From Thermovibrio sp. (GTDB taxonomy: Bacteria > Aquificota > Aquificia > Desulfurobacteriales > Desulfurobacteriaceae), in the NCBI GenBank assembly GCA_015488335.1, contig WFNZ01000020.1:1-54517 (forward strand): 54,517 bases of DNA. Reading direction: 5' to 3'. Of this stretch, positions 8,497 to 17,413 are shown piece by piece; the first letter of the stretch is position 1; each line of letters begins with the position of its first letter. The position numbers and the translations under genes are program-made. The notes under the pieces were generated by a model. The model was not told the origin of the DNA, ran no database searches, and saw only the letters and a list, made by a program, of their open reading frames with translations.

Positions 8497-9624
8497 TTAA
8501 ATCTTTCTTCCTATCTCGAGGAGCTCCCTTGAGTGAAGGGATAGGTAAGTATCTTCTCTAAATTTAAGTTCTCTGAGAGTTTCAAGTTTAAACGCTTTAT
8601 CTATTGAACCGAAAGAACCTCTGAAAGCAGAAATTCCGTCCTCTCCAAGGATTTTTGGAGCGTAGAAGAGTGTCAGTTTGTCAACAAGGTTCTCAGAAAG
8701 AAGAGACCAGGAGAGGAGAGCTCCCCCTTCGCAGAGAACGGAGTAGATGCCAAACTCCTCTTTTAAGGCGGTTAGAGCCTCTTTCAGATCTAACTTTCCG
8801 CCAAGGTCAAAGACGGGTAGGAGCTTCACCCCAAGGTCTTTCAGGATTCCGGCCTTGTAGGAAAAGAGTGATTCCTGAGCTGTGATAACTATCAGCTCTT
8901 TTGCTCGCTCTTTCACAAGGTAGCAGTTTGTCGGGATTTTCAGTTGTCTGTCAACAACCACTGCAAAGGGTTGCTTCTCAACGGGAAATTCTCTAACGGT
9001 TAGCTTAGGGTTGTCCTTTAAGACTGTTCCTATTCCAACCATTACGGCGTTGTGCCAGCTCCTCAGTTTCTGGACGAACCTCCTTGAGGCCTCTCCCGTT
9101 ATCCACTTTGAGTTTCCATGCCTGTCTGCAATTTTCCCGTCTAAAGTGAGGGCAAGTTTTAAGTTCAGAAAAGCTCTCTTTTTCAGCGTATTTACAACGA
9201 AATCCTCTATCAGCTCAAAACACCTCTTCTTTAAAACTCCGGTTTTTACTTTTATTCCGGCAGACCTTAACCTCTCAACTCCTCCGGCTGCAACTGGGTT
9301 TGGATCTCTTACACCGATTACGACCTCTTTTATTCCGGCCTTTATTATTTTCTCTGTGCAGGGTGGGGTTCTCCCGTAGTGGTTGCAGGGCTCTAAGGTT
9401 ACGTAGAGGGTTGCTCCCTTTGCCTTTTCTCCTGCCTTTGTGAGTGCAACGGCCTCTGCGTGGGGAAGTCCCGCCCTTTCGTGGTAGCCTGTAGCGATAA
9501 CTTTTCCGTTTTTTACTACTACTGCTCCAACTGCAGGGTTTGGAAGTGTTTTTCCCTTTGATTTGTAGGCTTCCCTTATTGCAAGGTTCATAAACCGGAT
9601 GTCTTCAAGGGTAATCCTTTCCAT
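8497..9624 (-). CDS. ribD: Bifunctional riboflavin biosynthesis deaminase/reductase RibD
   Basis: A 375-aa protein that deaminates and then reduces the pyrimidine intermediate derived from GTP in riboflavin synthesis. The N-terminal cytidine-deaminase-like domain has the zinc motif H55-A-E57 and PC80...PPC89. It starts with the typical PNPAVGAVVV. The C-terminal reductase domain begins near residue 150 with LALTLDGKIADRHG and shows VGIGTVLKDNP and CEGG. Length and order match the family. The start codon overlaps by 1 nt the stop of a 30-aa membrane peptide gene, so it is translationally coupled to the trpS operon. Confidence 0.95.
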   Translation of the reverse strand: MERITLEDIRFMNLAIREAYKSKGKTLPNPAVGAVVVKNGKVIATGYHERAGLPHAEAVALTKAGEKAKGATLYVTLEPCNHYGRTPPCTEKIIKAGIKEVVIGVRDPNPVAAGGVERLRSAGIKVKTGVLKKRCFELIEDFVVNTLKKRAFLNLKLALTLDGKIADRHGNSKWITGEASRRFVQKLRSWHNAVMVGIGTVLKDNPKLTVREFPVEKQPFAVVVDRQLKIPTNCYLVKERAKELIVITAQESLFSYKAGILKDLGVKLLPVFDLGGKLDLKEALTALKEEFGIYSVLCEGGALLSWSLLSENLVDKLTLFYAPKILGEDGISAFRGSFGSIDKAFKLETLRELKFREDTYLSLHSRELLEIGRKI

Positions 9625-9716
9625 CAGACGTTCCTGTGGAGAACGTAGAAGATGAGGAGCCCGATAAGGAAGATGAGAATCCCTATCTGGGCTCTGATTT
9701 TCTTTTTAGAGTTCAA
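9624..9716 (-). CDS. Small single-pass membrane protein, 30 aa, function unknown
   Basis: An open frame from a TTG at 9714-9716 to a TGA at 9624-9626. The product begins (M)NSKKKIRAQIGILIF and ends LLIFYVLHRNV: a lysine-rich N-terminus followed by one ~18-residue hydrophobic segment, consistent with N-in membrane insertion. A GGAG lies inside the trpS stop region about 8 nt before the TTG. It fills the otherwise empty gap between trpS (stop at 9720) and ribD, and its stop overlaps the ribD ATG by 1 nt. The tight packing argues for real translation. No function can be assigned from sequence. Confidence 0.55.
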   Translation of the reverse strand: MNSKKKIRAQIGILIFLIGLLIFYVLHRNV

Positions 9717-9719
9717 TTC

Positions 9720-10784
9720 CTACTCCGTGAGGAAGTTCATTGCCTTTCTAACCTCTTCCATCGTTTGAGAGGCTATCTCTTTTGCTCTTTTAGAGCCCTC
9801 TCTGAAGATGTCTATGAGGTCATCTCTCTTTGAGAGGAGCTCCGCCCTTTTACTCCTTATGGGCTCTAAGAACTGGTTTAGGTTCTTTGCGAGCTCCCTC
9901 TTACACTGAACGCAGCCAATCTCTCCCTTCCTGCAGGATTCCTCTATCTCTTTAACCCTCTCTGCCGGTGTGAAGATTTTGTGGTATGAGAAGACCGAGC
10001 AGACTTCAGGGTGGCCGGGGTCTGTTTTCCTTACCCTTGCCGGGTCTGTAACCATAGACATCACCTTTTTGTTTACTTCCTCTTCTGTGTCTGAGAGGTA
10101 GATGCAGTTCCCGTAAGATTTGCTCATCTTCCTTCCGTCTAAGCCTGGAAGCTTTGGAGCCTCTGAGAGGTATGGCCTTGGCTCCGGGAAAATATTGCCG
10201 AAGAATCTGTTAAAGCGCCTCGTTATCTCACGGGAGAGCTCTAAGTGGGGAAGCTGGTCTATTCCAACTGGAACCGTGTCTGCCTTGTAGAGGACTATGT
10301 CTGCAGTCTGGAGGACCGGGTAGCCTAAGAAACCGTATGTTGCAAGCTCTCTGTCTTTAAGGTTCTCCATCATCTCTTTGTAGGTTGGGTTCCTCTCAAG
10401 CCACCGAACGGGTGTAACCATTGAGAGGAGGAGGTGGAGCTCCGCGTGTTCCTTCACCCACGACTGAACGAAGAGGGTGCTCTTTTCAGGGTTTAGGCCT
10501 GAGGCCAGCCAGTCGGCCATCATCTCAACGGTGTTCTCGGATAGTTTGCTCGTGTCGTGGTAAGAGGTGGTTATTGCGTGCCAATCGGCTATGAAGAAGA
10601 AGCTTTCAGCTTTATCCTGGAGTTTCAGCCAGGTTTTGAGAGCTCCGAAGTAGTTTCCAAGGTGGAGCTTTCCCGTTGGCCTCATTCCGGAGAGAACTTT
10701 CTTTATATCCTTTGGCTCTTCGTACTTCTCAAAGGCAATCTTCATCTCTTTGTCAACGTTGCTTATAAGGAGCTCCCTCTCCAC
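9720..10784 (-). CDS. trpS: Tryptophanyl-tRNA synthetase
   Basis: A class I aminoacyl-tRNA synthetase charging tRNA-Trp. The HIGH-like motif is GKLHLGNYFGAL and the KMSKS motif is intact (GRKMSKSYGN). A GEIGCVQCK cysteine pair near the C-terminus matches bacterial TrpRS. The called start gives about 28 residues before the usual VLSGMRPTG. An internal Met14 would shorten this, so the true start is uncertain. It lies 2 nt after the purC stop in the same direction. No T-box or other tRNA-sensing leader is visible. Confidence 0.93.
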   Translation of the reverse strand: MERELLISNVDKEMKIAFEKYEEPKDIKKVLSGMRPTGKLHLGNYFGALKTWLKLQDKAESFFFIADWHAITTSYHDTSKLSENTVEMMADWLASGLNPEKSTLFVQSWVKEHAELHLLLSMVTPVRWLERNPTYKEMMENLKDRELATYGFLGYPVLQTADIVLYKADTVPVGIDQLPHLELSREITRRFNRFFGNIFPEPRPYLSEAPKLPGLDGRKMSKSYGNCIYLSDTEEEVNKKVMSMVTDPARVRKTDPGHPEVCSVFSYHKIFTPAERVKEIEESCRKGEIGCVQCKRELAKNLNQFLEPIRSKRAELLSKRDDLIDIFREGSKRAKEIASQTMEEVRKAMNFLTE

Positions 10785-10786
10785 TC

Positions 10787-11512
10787 CTACTCCTCCACTT
10801 TCCCGTATTTTTCCATGATTCTCCTGTAAACTTCCCTGTAGCTCTCAACAACTTTACCCATGTCTTTCCTGAACCTGTCCTTATCAAGGACTTCTCCGGA
10901 GGACTTATCCCAGAGCCTGCAGGAATCTGGAGTTATCTCGTCTGCAAGGAGTATCTCTCCGTTGTGCCTTCCAAATTCTAATTTAAAGTCAACGAGTTCA
11001 ATATCTATCTCGTCAAAGAACTTCTTTAAAAGCTCGTTTACCTTAAGGGCAGTTTTTGTCATGTAGCCCAGCTCTTCCCTCGTTGCCCAGCCGAAGAGGT
11101 AGACGTGGTTGGGGCAGACCATAGGGTCGTGGAGCTCGTCGCTCTTGTAGAAATACTCAACTAAAGGCTCTTTTAAAGATGTTCCCTCTGGAACTCCGTA
11201 TCTTTTTGAGAAGCTCCCTGCGGCGATGTTCCTTACGACAACCTCAACGGGGATAATCTCGCACTTTTTGACAAGGAGCTCCCTGGGAGAGAGCCTCTCA
11301 ACTAAGTGAGTTTTAATTCCATGTTTTTCAAGGTATTCAAAGATTGCCGTTGTTATTGCGCAGTTTATGACTCCCTTATCCTCAAGAACCTCTTTTTTGG
11401 TTCCGTCAAAGGCGGTTGTATCGTCTTTGAAGTAGGTTATTACAAGGTTATCGCTATCTGTGGCGTATACGATTTTTGCCTTTCCTTCGTAGAGTTTTTC
11501 TCTTTTCTCCAT
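10787..11512 (-). CDS. purC: Phosphoribosylaminoimidazole-succinocarboxamide synthase (SAICAR synthetase)
   Basis: A 241-aa enzyme of purine synthesis joining CAIR to aspartate with ATP. YEGKAKIVYATD at the N-terminus and VVRNIAAGS, LVDFKLEFGRH and LADEITPDSCRLW are standard PurC motifs. Length is typical. It is the first gene of the minus-strand operon purC-trpS-small peptide-ribD and diverges from purF, so two purine genes share an 84-nt intergenic promoter region. Confidence 0.95.
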   Translation of the reverse strand: MEKREKLYEGKAKIVYATDSDNLVITYFKDDTTAFDGTKKEVLEDKGVINCAITTAIFEYLEKHGIKTHLVERLSPRELLVKKCEIIPVEVVVRNIAAGSFSKRYGVPEGTSLKEPLVEYFYKSDELHDPMVCPNHVYLFGWATREELGYMTKTALKVNELLKKFFDEIDIELVDFKLEFGRHNGEILLADEITPDSCRLWDKSSGEVLDKDRFRKDMGKVVESYREVYRRIMEKYGKVEE

Positions 11513-11596
11513 TTTTCCTCCAAGTAATGTTTCCCTAATTATAAGCTATTGATAGGTGTATAATAGTTTGCTCCACAACCTTTAGAGAGAGGAGAT
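11513..11596. promoter_or_regulatory. Divergent purC/purF promoter region
   Basis: The 84-nt gap between two divergent purine genes holds one TATAAT on each strand: 11559-11564 for purF and 11538-11543 (minus) for purC. Neither has a convincing -35 at 16-18 nt. The back-to-back layout suggests joint control of purine synthesis. No PurR-type box was recognised. Confidence 0.4.
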
Positions 11597-12985
11597 ATGA
11601 AGGAGTTCTGCGGAATCTTTGGCATATACAACAACCCCAACGCTGCTTACTACACCTATTTAGGCCTTTACGCCCTTCAACACAGAGGACAGGAGAGTGC
11701 CGGGATTGCCGTAACAAACGGTGAGAGGATAACCTACTACAGAGACTTTGGTCTTGTCTCCTCGGTTTTTACAGATGAAAGTTTGAAAAAACTTACGGGC
11801 CACGTTGCAGTTGGACATAACAGATATTCAACTTCTGGTGCTTCAGACTCTCCCGATAACATCCAGCCGATAGTTGTTTCCTACAAACACGGTCAAATGG
11901 CAATAGCACACAATGGAAACCTTGTTAACGCCTTAGAGCTCCGCGAACAGTTAGAGGAAGAAGGTTCAATCTTCAGAGGGACTTCAGATTCAGAAGTAAT
12001 CGTCCACCTGATAGTTAAGTCTAAAAAGAAGAAATTTTTAGAGAGGCTCATGGACGCCCTTTCAAAGCTGAAAGGCGCCTACTCTCTTTTAGTTATGACA
12101 AACAAAAAGCTCATTGCCATTAGAGACCTGTGGGGATTCAGACCTTTATGTATGGGGGAGCTTGACGGAAGCCCTGTTTTTGCTTCAGAAACCTGTGCCT
12201 TTGACCTTATAGGAGCCCGTTACATAAGAGATGTTGAACCGGGAGAGGTAATTCTTATAGAAAACGGCCAGATGAAAAGCTACAGAATACCAGGAAGCGA
12301 AGGTGCAAGACGTTCCCAGTGCATCTTTGAGTTTGTCTACTTTGCCCGTCCCGACAGTAAGATTTTCGGAAAGAGCGTTTACGAGGTAAGGAAGGAGTTT
12401 GGAAGGCTCCTTGCAAGGGAAAACCCCGTTGAGGCAGATATAGTCATTCCCGTTCCAGATTCAGGCGTTGTTCCGGCTCTGGGGTACTCTCAGGAGAGCG
12501 GGATTCCCTTTGAGATGGGACTTATCAGGAACCACTACGTTGGAAGGACTTTCATAAAACCCCAGCAGAAAATGAGAGATATTGGAGTTAAGGTGAAACT
12601 CAACCCGGTGCCGGAGCTCCTTAAAGGAAAAAAGGTTGTCGTTATAGACGACTCCATCGTTCGTGGAACTACCAGCCGTAAGATAGTAAGAATGCTTAGA
12701 GAGGCTGGGGCAAAAGAGGTTCACATGAGGATAAGCTCTCCGCCAACCAGGTGGCCTTGCTACTTCGGAATAGATACGCCAACCAGGGACCAGCTTATAG
12801 CCTCAAGCCATTCAGTTGAGGAAATTTGCAGATATATTGAGGCCGACTCTTTGGGATACCTTTCCCTTGAGGGAATGATAAACGCGGCCGGTGGAGATGG
12901 AATGGGCTACTGTACGGCCTGCTTCAACGGAGACTACCCTATAGAAGTTCCAGAGAGAATAGTTGAACAGGCAAAGAAGGAGTAG
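11597..12985 (+). CDS. purF: Amidophosphoribosyltransferase
   Basis: A 462-aa enzyme for the first committed step of purine synthesis, making phosphoribosylamine from PRPP and glutamine. The start MKEFCGIFG places the nucleophilic Cys at residue 5, after a four-residue propeptide. [14 protein letters not shown] and GHNRYSTSG mark the glutaminase domain. [13 protein letters not shown] is the PRPP-binding loop. C-terminal cysteines including YCTACF agree with the Fe-S cluster type of the Bacillus enzyme. A Shine-Dalgarno GAGAGGAG precedes the ATG. Its stop directly abuts the CCA end of a tRNA on the other strand. Confidence 0.96.
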   Translation: MKEFCGIFGIYNNPNAAYYTYLGLYALQHRGQESAGIAVTNGERITYYRDFGLVSSVFTDESLKKLTGHVAVGHNRYSTSGASDSPDNIQPIVVSYKHGQMAIAHNGNLVNALELREQLEEEGSIFRGTSDSEVIVHLIVKSKKKKFLERLMDALSKLKGAYSLLVMTNKKLIAIRDLWGFRPLCMGELDGSPVFASETCAFDLIGARYIRDVEPGEVILIENGQMKSYRIPGSEGARRSQCIFEFVYFARPDSKIFGKSVYEVRKEFGRLLARENPVEADIVIPVPDSGVVPALGYSQESGIPFEMGLIRNHYVGRTFIKPQQKMRDIGVKVKLNPVPELLKGKKVVVIDDSIVRGTTSRKIVRMLREAGAKEVHMRISSPPTRWPCYFGIDTPTRDQLIASSHSVEEICRYIEADSLGYLSLEGMINAAGGDGMGYCTACFNGDYPIEVPERIVEQAKKE

Positions 12986-13062
12986 TGGTGCGCCTGGCGG
13001 GACTCGAACCCGCGACACCAGGATCCGGAGTCCTGGGCTCTATCCAGCTGAGCTACAGGCGC
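12986..13062 (-). tRNA. tRNA-Arg (anticodon CCG)
   Basis: On the minus strand a 77-nt cloverleaf starts GCGCCTGTAGCTCAG and ends with an encoded CCA. The 7-bp acceptor stem GCGCCTG/CAGGCGC is perfect. The anticodon stem CAGGA/TCCTG encloses loop CTCCGGA, giving anticodon CCG (codon CGG, Arg). The T arm contains GGTTCGAGTCC. The gene runs towards purF with no gap, and no terminator separates the two. Confidence 0.95.
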
Positions 13063-13099
13063 CTTTTGTTGAGAAATAATATAGTAGTGTAAGAGAGTT

Positions 13100-13372
13100 A
13101 TGAGAAGTCTTCTTAGTGGTTTTTGCTTAATGGCTTATGTTGTATCTATATCGGTTTTCACTGTTTTTATCGTGAAGATAATTGATGTTCGTTCAAAATG
13201 TACAAAGGAAAAGGCAGTTATTTCAAGGCTTATTTCTGAAATAAAGGGTTTTAAGGATGAAAATAATAGATTACTTGTGAAATTCTACAAAGATGTTCGT
13301 CCAAAATTGGTGGATAAGAAAACTAAAGATTTGAAAATCCTCCACGAGAATGAGGTTAAGTACCTTAAATGA
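13100..13372 (+). CDS. ftsL: Putative FtsL-like cell-division protein
   Basis: A 90-aa protein with a short N-terminus, one transmembrane segment (~residues 8-27, LMAYVVSISVFTVFIVKII) and a charged helical, coiled-coil-like tail (~35-65). This is the size and topology of FtsL, which bridges FtsB/FtsQ and the FtsI-FtsW synthase at the septum. Sequence identity in this family is always weak. The main support is position: its last codons overlap the ftsI start by 4 nt, the usual ftsL-ftsI arrangement. No mraZ or mraW precedes it, unlike the classical division cluster. Confidence 0.6.
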   Translation: MRSLLSGFCLMAYVVSISVFTVFIVKIIDVRSKCTKEKAVISRLISEIKGFKDENNRLLVKFYKDVRPKLVDKKTKDLKILHENEVKYLK

Positions 13373-15375
13373 GAGCTCTTTTCGTTCTTAGAAATTTTAT
13401 ACAGAAGTTTTATAAATTTATAAAACCCTTTAAAGACGAGCGCTTAAATCTTTTCTTCTTAATGTCTATTTTGTTAGTTCTTATTTATGGATACAGAATT
13501 CTTGATTTATCCTACTTTAAAGGAAATTATTGGATAGAGAAAGTTAAAAACCAGTTCTATGGTGTTATAAAACTCGCCCCGCCCCGTGGTTCTATTCTGG
13601 ATAGAAACGGGACAGTTCTTGCAGTTAGTGAAAAAGTTATCTCTTTTTACATAAGGCCTTCCGAGGTAAAAGATTGGAATCTTTTGAAAGAGATAATTCT
13701 CAGGAAAGACTCTGTACTGAACCAGTATTCGGCTCAGAAGAAGATTCCTTTTGAGAGGTTGAGGGAGCTCCTCTCTCCTTTTTCAGAAATTACCGAAAAA
13801 GATCTTGAAAGCGCCTATAAGAAGAAGTTTACAGTTCTTAAGAAAAACGGTAGAGTGATAAAGATTCCCTTTGTTTGGTTGAAAAAGAGGCTTCCTTTAA
13901 GTGTAGAAGAGAGTGCACGGGCTGTGAGGGTAGCTTTGAGGATCTACTATACCCTATCTGGTGAAAACAGGTTCCGTAAAGAGTATCCAGATCTTTTAGG
14001 TTTTACAACTGAGTACAAAAGAGTTTATCCCTATGAGATAGGTTCAACGGTTGTCGGTATAACCAGTCCCTTTGGAGAAGGGCTTACCGGTCTTGAGAGG
14101 TTCCTGGAAAAGAGGAACTTGATAACCGGTAAGATTCTGGAGCTCTCTGGTAGCAAAGACGCCAGAGGGAGGGTTTACCTTGGAACAGATGCAACAGTTT
14201 TCATTACGAAAGAGAAGGGTAATAACGTTGAACTGACAATAGACGGGAACCTTCAGTATATAGTTGAGAAGGTTATATCTGAGTACGGAGAGAAGTGGCA
14301 TCCTCTCTTTATAAACGCTGTTCTTATGGATCCGAACACAGGAGAGATACTTGCAGCTGCTTCCTGGCCTTTCTTTAACTATGAGGATCCGAAAAAGGGT
14401 GGTCCTTTAACTCCTCGTTATGCCGTTACACCCTACGAGCCCGGTTCTGTCATGAAGCCTCTGGTTCTTGCTGCCGCCCTTAACGAGGGACTGATAACTC
14501 CAAACACAATTTTCTACTGTCCTGCCCGCTATAAAGTGGGGGATAAAGTCTTTAAAAATGAGTTCCACGGAAGGAACGTTAAACTCAGGGCCTGGGAGAT
14601 TATCCAGTATTCGGACAACGTTGGAATCATCCAGGTGGCCCAGCTTCTTGGAAAGGAAAAGCTCTACAAGTATTATAGGGCTTTCGGTTTTGGGAAAAAA
14701 ACAGGGGTGGAGCTCCCCGGAGAGAGCCCTGGAATCCTGAGAAACTGGAAGAAGTGGAGAGATGTTGACTTTGCTACTCTCGCCTTTGGCCACAACATAT
14801 CGGTTACAACACTTCAGCTTGCAGCTGCCTACTCTGCCCTTGTAAACGGTGGAATTTACTACAAACCAACTTTTTTAAAGGCTGTTTTGGACGATAAAGG
14901 AAGAGTAATTAAAGAGTTTAAGCCCGTTGCAGAGAGAAAGGTCCTTTCTGAAAAGGTTTCCAAAGAGATGAGGAGAGTTCTCACAATGGTTGTTGAGGGA
15001 GGAACGGGAACTGCAACGAAATTTGTGAACTTCTACGTAGGTGGAAAGACGGGAACAGCTCTCAGGTACAACCCAAAGATTCACGGCTACGATAAAACGA
15101 AGATAAACGCTACTTTTGCTGGAGCCTTTCCAATGACAAACCCAAAGTACGTTCTGGTTGTTAGTGTTGTTGAGCCGAAAGTTCCAAAGAACATGCTCTG
15201 GGCAAGCAAGATTGCCGTTCCAATATTCAGGGATATTGCAGAGAGAGTTCTTCTTTATGAAAGAGTAGCTCCGGATAAAAAGTTGTATTTCATTGATAAC
15301 AGCGGATGCATAGAGTCAAAAGATATAAACCAGAATTTTGTGTTTAAGAACGGTCTTCAGCAGAAGAAAAAGTAG
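13369..15375 (+). CDS. ftsI: Septal peptidoglycan transpeptidase FtsI (class B penicillin-binding protein)
   Basis: A 668-aa protein with one N-terminal membrane anchor (~residues 25-45) and a PBP dimerisation domain starting APPRGSILDRNG. The transpeptidase domain has Ser360-V-M-Lys363 (SxxK), S415-D-N417 and K560-T-G562. It crosslinks septal peptidoglycan from the outer face of the inner membrane. The upstream FtsL-like gene overlaps by 4 nt. The C-terminus extends about 50 residues beyond the usual domain end with no PASTA repeat. Confidence 0.9.
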   Translation: MRALFVLRNFIQKFYKFIKPFKDERLNLFFLMSILLVLIYGYRILDLSYFKGNYWIEKVKNQFYGVIKLAPPRGSILDRNGTVLAVSEKVISFYIRPSEVKDWNLLKEIILRKDSVLNQYSAQKKIPFERLRELLSPFSEITEKDLESAYKKKFTVLKKNGRVIKIPFVWLKKRLPLSVEESARAVRVALRIYYTLSGENRFRKEYPDLLGFTTEYKRVYPYEIGSTVVGITSPFGEGLTGLERFLEKRNLITGKILELSGSKDARGRVYLGTDATVFITKEKGNNVELTIDGNLQYIVEKVISEYGEKWHPLFINAVLMDPNTGEILAAASWPFFNYEDPKKGGPLTPRYAVTPYEPGSVMKPLVLAAALNEGLITPNTIFYCPARYKVGDKVFKNEFHGRNVKLRAWEIIQYSDNVGIIQVAQLLGKEKLYKYYRAFGFGKKTGVELPGESPGILRNWKKWRDVDFATLAFGHNISVTTLQLAAAYSALVNGGIYYKPTFLKAVLDDKGRVIKEFKPVAERKVLSEKVSKEMRRVLTMVVEGGTGTATKFVNFYVGGKTGTALRYNPKIHGYDKTKINATFAGAFPMTNPKYVLVVSVVEPKVPKNMLWASKIAVPIFRDIAERVLLYERVAPDKKLYFIDNSGCIESKDINQNFVFKNGLQQKKK

Positions 15376-15413
15376 TAGAATACGGCAGAAATTAAGGTGT
15401 GGAGAGGTTGTAA

Positions 15414-17390
15414 ATGGTTGTCATAGAACTTCCCGACGGAAGCAGGCTAGAGTTTGAAAGGGAAACAAATGTAAAGGAGATAGCATCAAGGATTTCAAAG
15501 AGTTTAGAGAAAAACGCCGTTGGAGCTCTCTTCAACGGAGAGCTGATAGACGTCCACACTCCCATAAGGGAGAGCGGGAGGATAAAGATAGTTACCCCGA
15601 AAGACCCAGAATCCCTTGAAATACTCAGGCACAGCGCTGCCCACATCCTTGCAAAGGCCGTTAAGAACATCTACGGGAAAGACAAGGTAAAGCTTGGAAT
15701 AGGACCTGCAACAGAAGAAGGTTTCTACTACGATTTTGATCTCCCAGTCTCCATCTCAGAAGAAGACCTGCCGAAAATTGAGAAGGAGATGGAGAGAATC
15801 GTTAAAGCCAAAGAGCCATTTAAAAGACAAGAAGTAACGAGGGAAGAGGCGAGAGAGCTCTTCAAGGATGACCCGTATAAGATAGAGCTCCTTGAGTCAA
15901 TTCCGGAAAACGAGCAAATAACAATTTACTGGTTGGGAGAGGACTTCTTTGACCTCTGTAAGGGGCCCCACGTGGAGCACTCCGGAATGGTTAAGGCCTT
16001 TAAGCTCTTATCTGTTGCCGGTGCCTACTGGAGAGGAGATTCAAGGAACAAGATGCTCCAGAGGATTTACGGAACCGCCTTCTGGAAGAAGAAAGACCTT
16101 GACGAGTATCTCCACAGGCTTGAAGAGGCTAAGAAGAGAGACCACAGAGTTCTCGGGAAACAGCTTGACCTCTTCTCCATATACGAGGAGGCGGGTCCCG
16201 GCCTTGTCTTCTGGCACCCGAACGGAGCAATCATCCGGCAGGAGATAGAGAAGTGGGCTGAGGAGGAGCACAGGAAGAGGGGATACCAGAGGATATACAC
16301 GCCTCACATAATGAAGGCAGACCTTTGGAAGACTTCCGGCCACTACAACTTCTACAGGGAAAACATGTTCTTCGTTCCTGTTGTTGAACACGACGAAGAA
16401 GAGAGGTTAGGAAACGACGAGGTCCCTTTAACCTGTGAAGAGATAGAGGAAGCACACTGGTATGCCGTTAAGCCGATGAACTGCCCCGGCCACATACTCA
16501 TATACAAATCTCAGGTGAGGAGTTACAGGGATTTACCCTTAAGGTTCTTTGAGTTTGGAACCGTTTACAGGTATGAAAAGAGCGGTTCCCTACACGGTCT
16601 TTTAAGGGTTCGCGGTTTCACTCAAGACGACGGCCACATCTTCTGCCGCCCCGACCAGCTTAAAGAGGAGATTCAGGGAGTTCTTGACTACGTGATGGAG
16701 CTCCTTTCAACATTCAAACTTGACTACGTGATAAACATTGGAACGAAACCGGAAAAATATATCGGAAGTGATGAGGCCTGGGAACACGCAACGCAGGCTC
16801 TAATAGATGCCCTTACAGAAAGAGGATTTGACTACAACATAGTTGAGGGAGACGGAGCCTTCTACGGCCCTAAGATTGACATAGCCGTTTTAGACGCCAT
16901 TGGCCGTAAGTGGGACGGCCCAACGATTCAGGTTGACTTCAACCTTCCAGAGCGGTTTGACCTTACTTATGTAGACAGAGACGGCCAGAAAAAGCGCCCT
17001 GTTATGGTTCACAGGGCCATAATGGGAAGCATAGAGAGGTTTATCGGCCTTCTCATAGAGCACTACGCAGGCCTCTTTCCAACCTGGCTTGCTCCAACGC
17101 AGGTTGTAATAATTCCCGTAAGCGACAAATTCTTAGACTATGCCGACGAAGTTTACAGGAAACTTAAAGAGACCGGAATAAGGGTTAAGTTAGACGATGA
17201 AAGCGCTAAAGTTGGCTACAAAATACGTAAGGCTGAAACGATGAAAATACCCTACATGCTCATAGTTGGTCAGAAAGAGCAGGAGAGTGGAACGGTCTCT
17301 GTTCGCTCTAAGCGGGAAGGAGACCTTGGAGCTATGGAAGTTTCCCAATTTTTAGATAAAATCCTGACTGAAATTAGAGAAAAACTTTAA
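15414..17390 (+). CDS. thrS: Threonyl-tRNA synthetase
   Basis: A 658-aa class II synthetase. Residues 1-60 are the TGS domain (ELPDGSRLEFE). The editing domain has HSAAHILAKAV. The catalytic core shows the zinc-binding MNCPGHILIYKSQ and RVRGFTQDDGHIF. The C-terminal anticodon domain begins APTQVVIIPVS. Gene order thrS-infC-rpmI-rplT is the widely conserved translation cluster. The 38-nt leader is too short for an E. coli-like operator or a T-box. Confidence 0.96.
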   Translation: MVVIELPDGSRLEFERETNVKEIASRISKSLEKNAVGALFNGELIDVHTPIRESGRIKIVTPKDPESLEILRHSAAHILAKAVKNIYGKDKVKLGIGPATEEGFYYDFDLPVSISEEDLPKIEKEMERIVKAKEPFKRQEVTREEARELFKDDPYKIELLESIPENEQITIYWLGEDFFDLCKGPHVEHSGMVKAFKLLSVAGAYWRGDSRNKMLQRIYGTAFWKKKDLDEYLHRLEEAKKRDHRVLGKQLDLFSIYEEAGPGLVFWHPNGAIIRQEIEKWAEEEHRKRGYQRIYTPHIMKADLWKTSGHYNFYRENMFFVPVVEHDEEERLGNDEVPLTCEEIEEAHWYAVKPMNCPGHILIYKSQVRSYRDLPLRFFEFGTVYRYEKSGSLHGLLRVRGFTQDDGHIFCRPDQLKEEIQGVLDYVMELLSTFKLDYVINIGTKPEKYIGSDEAWEHATQALIDALTERGFDYNIVEGDGAFYGPKIDIAVLDAIGRKWDGPTIQVDFNLPERFDLTYVDRDGQKKRPVMVHRAIMGSIERFIGLLIEHYAGLFPTWLAPTQVVIIPVSDKFLDYADEVYRKLKETGIRVKLDDESAKVGYKIRKAETMKIPYMLIVGQKEQESGTVSVRSKREGDLGAMEVSQFLDKILTEIREKL

Positions 17391-17398
17391 ACCGATTG

Positions 17399-17407
17399 AG
17401 GAGGAGG
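17399..17407 (+). promoter_or_regulatory. Shine-Dalgarno of infC that fixes its ATC start
   Basis: AGGAGGAGG ends 6 nt before the ATC at 17414. If translation started at the in-frame TTG at 17396 this ideal ribosome site would lie inside the coding region. Its placement therefore argues for initiation at ATC. Confidence 0.75.
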
Positions 17408-17413
17408 TTAGCC

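Noticed and set aside
9720-17390. T-box or riboswitch control of trpS, thrS or ribD.
   Set aside because: The leaders are only 2-40 nt or lie inside operons. No T-box, FMN-riboswitch or attenuator-like fold was found.
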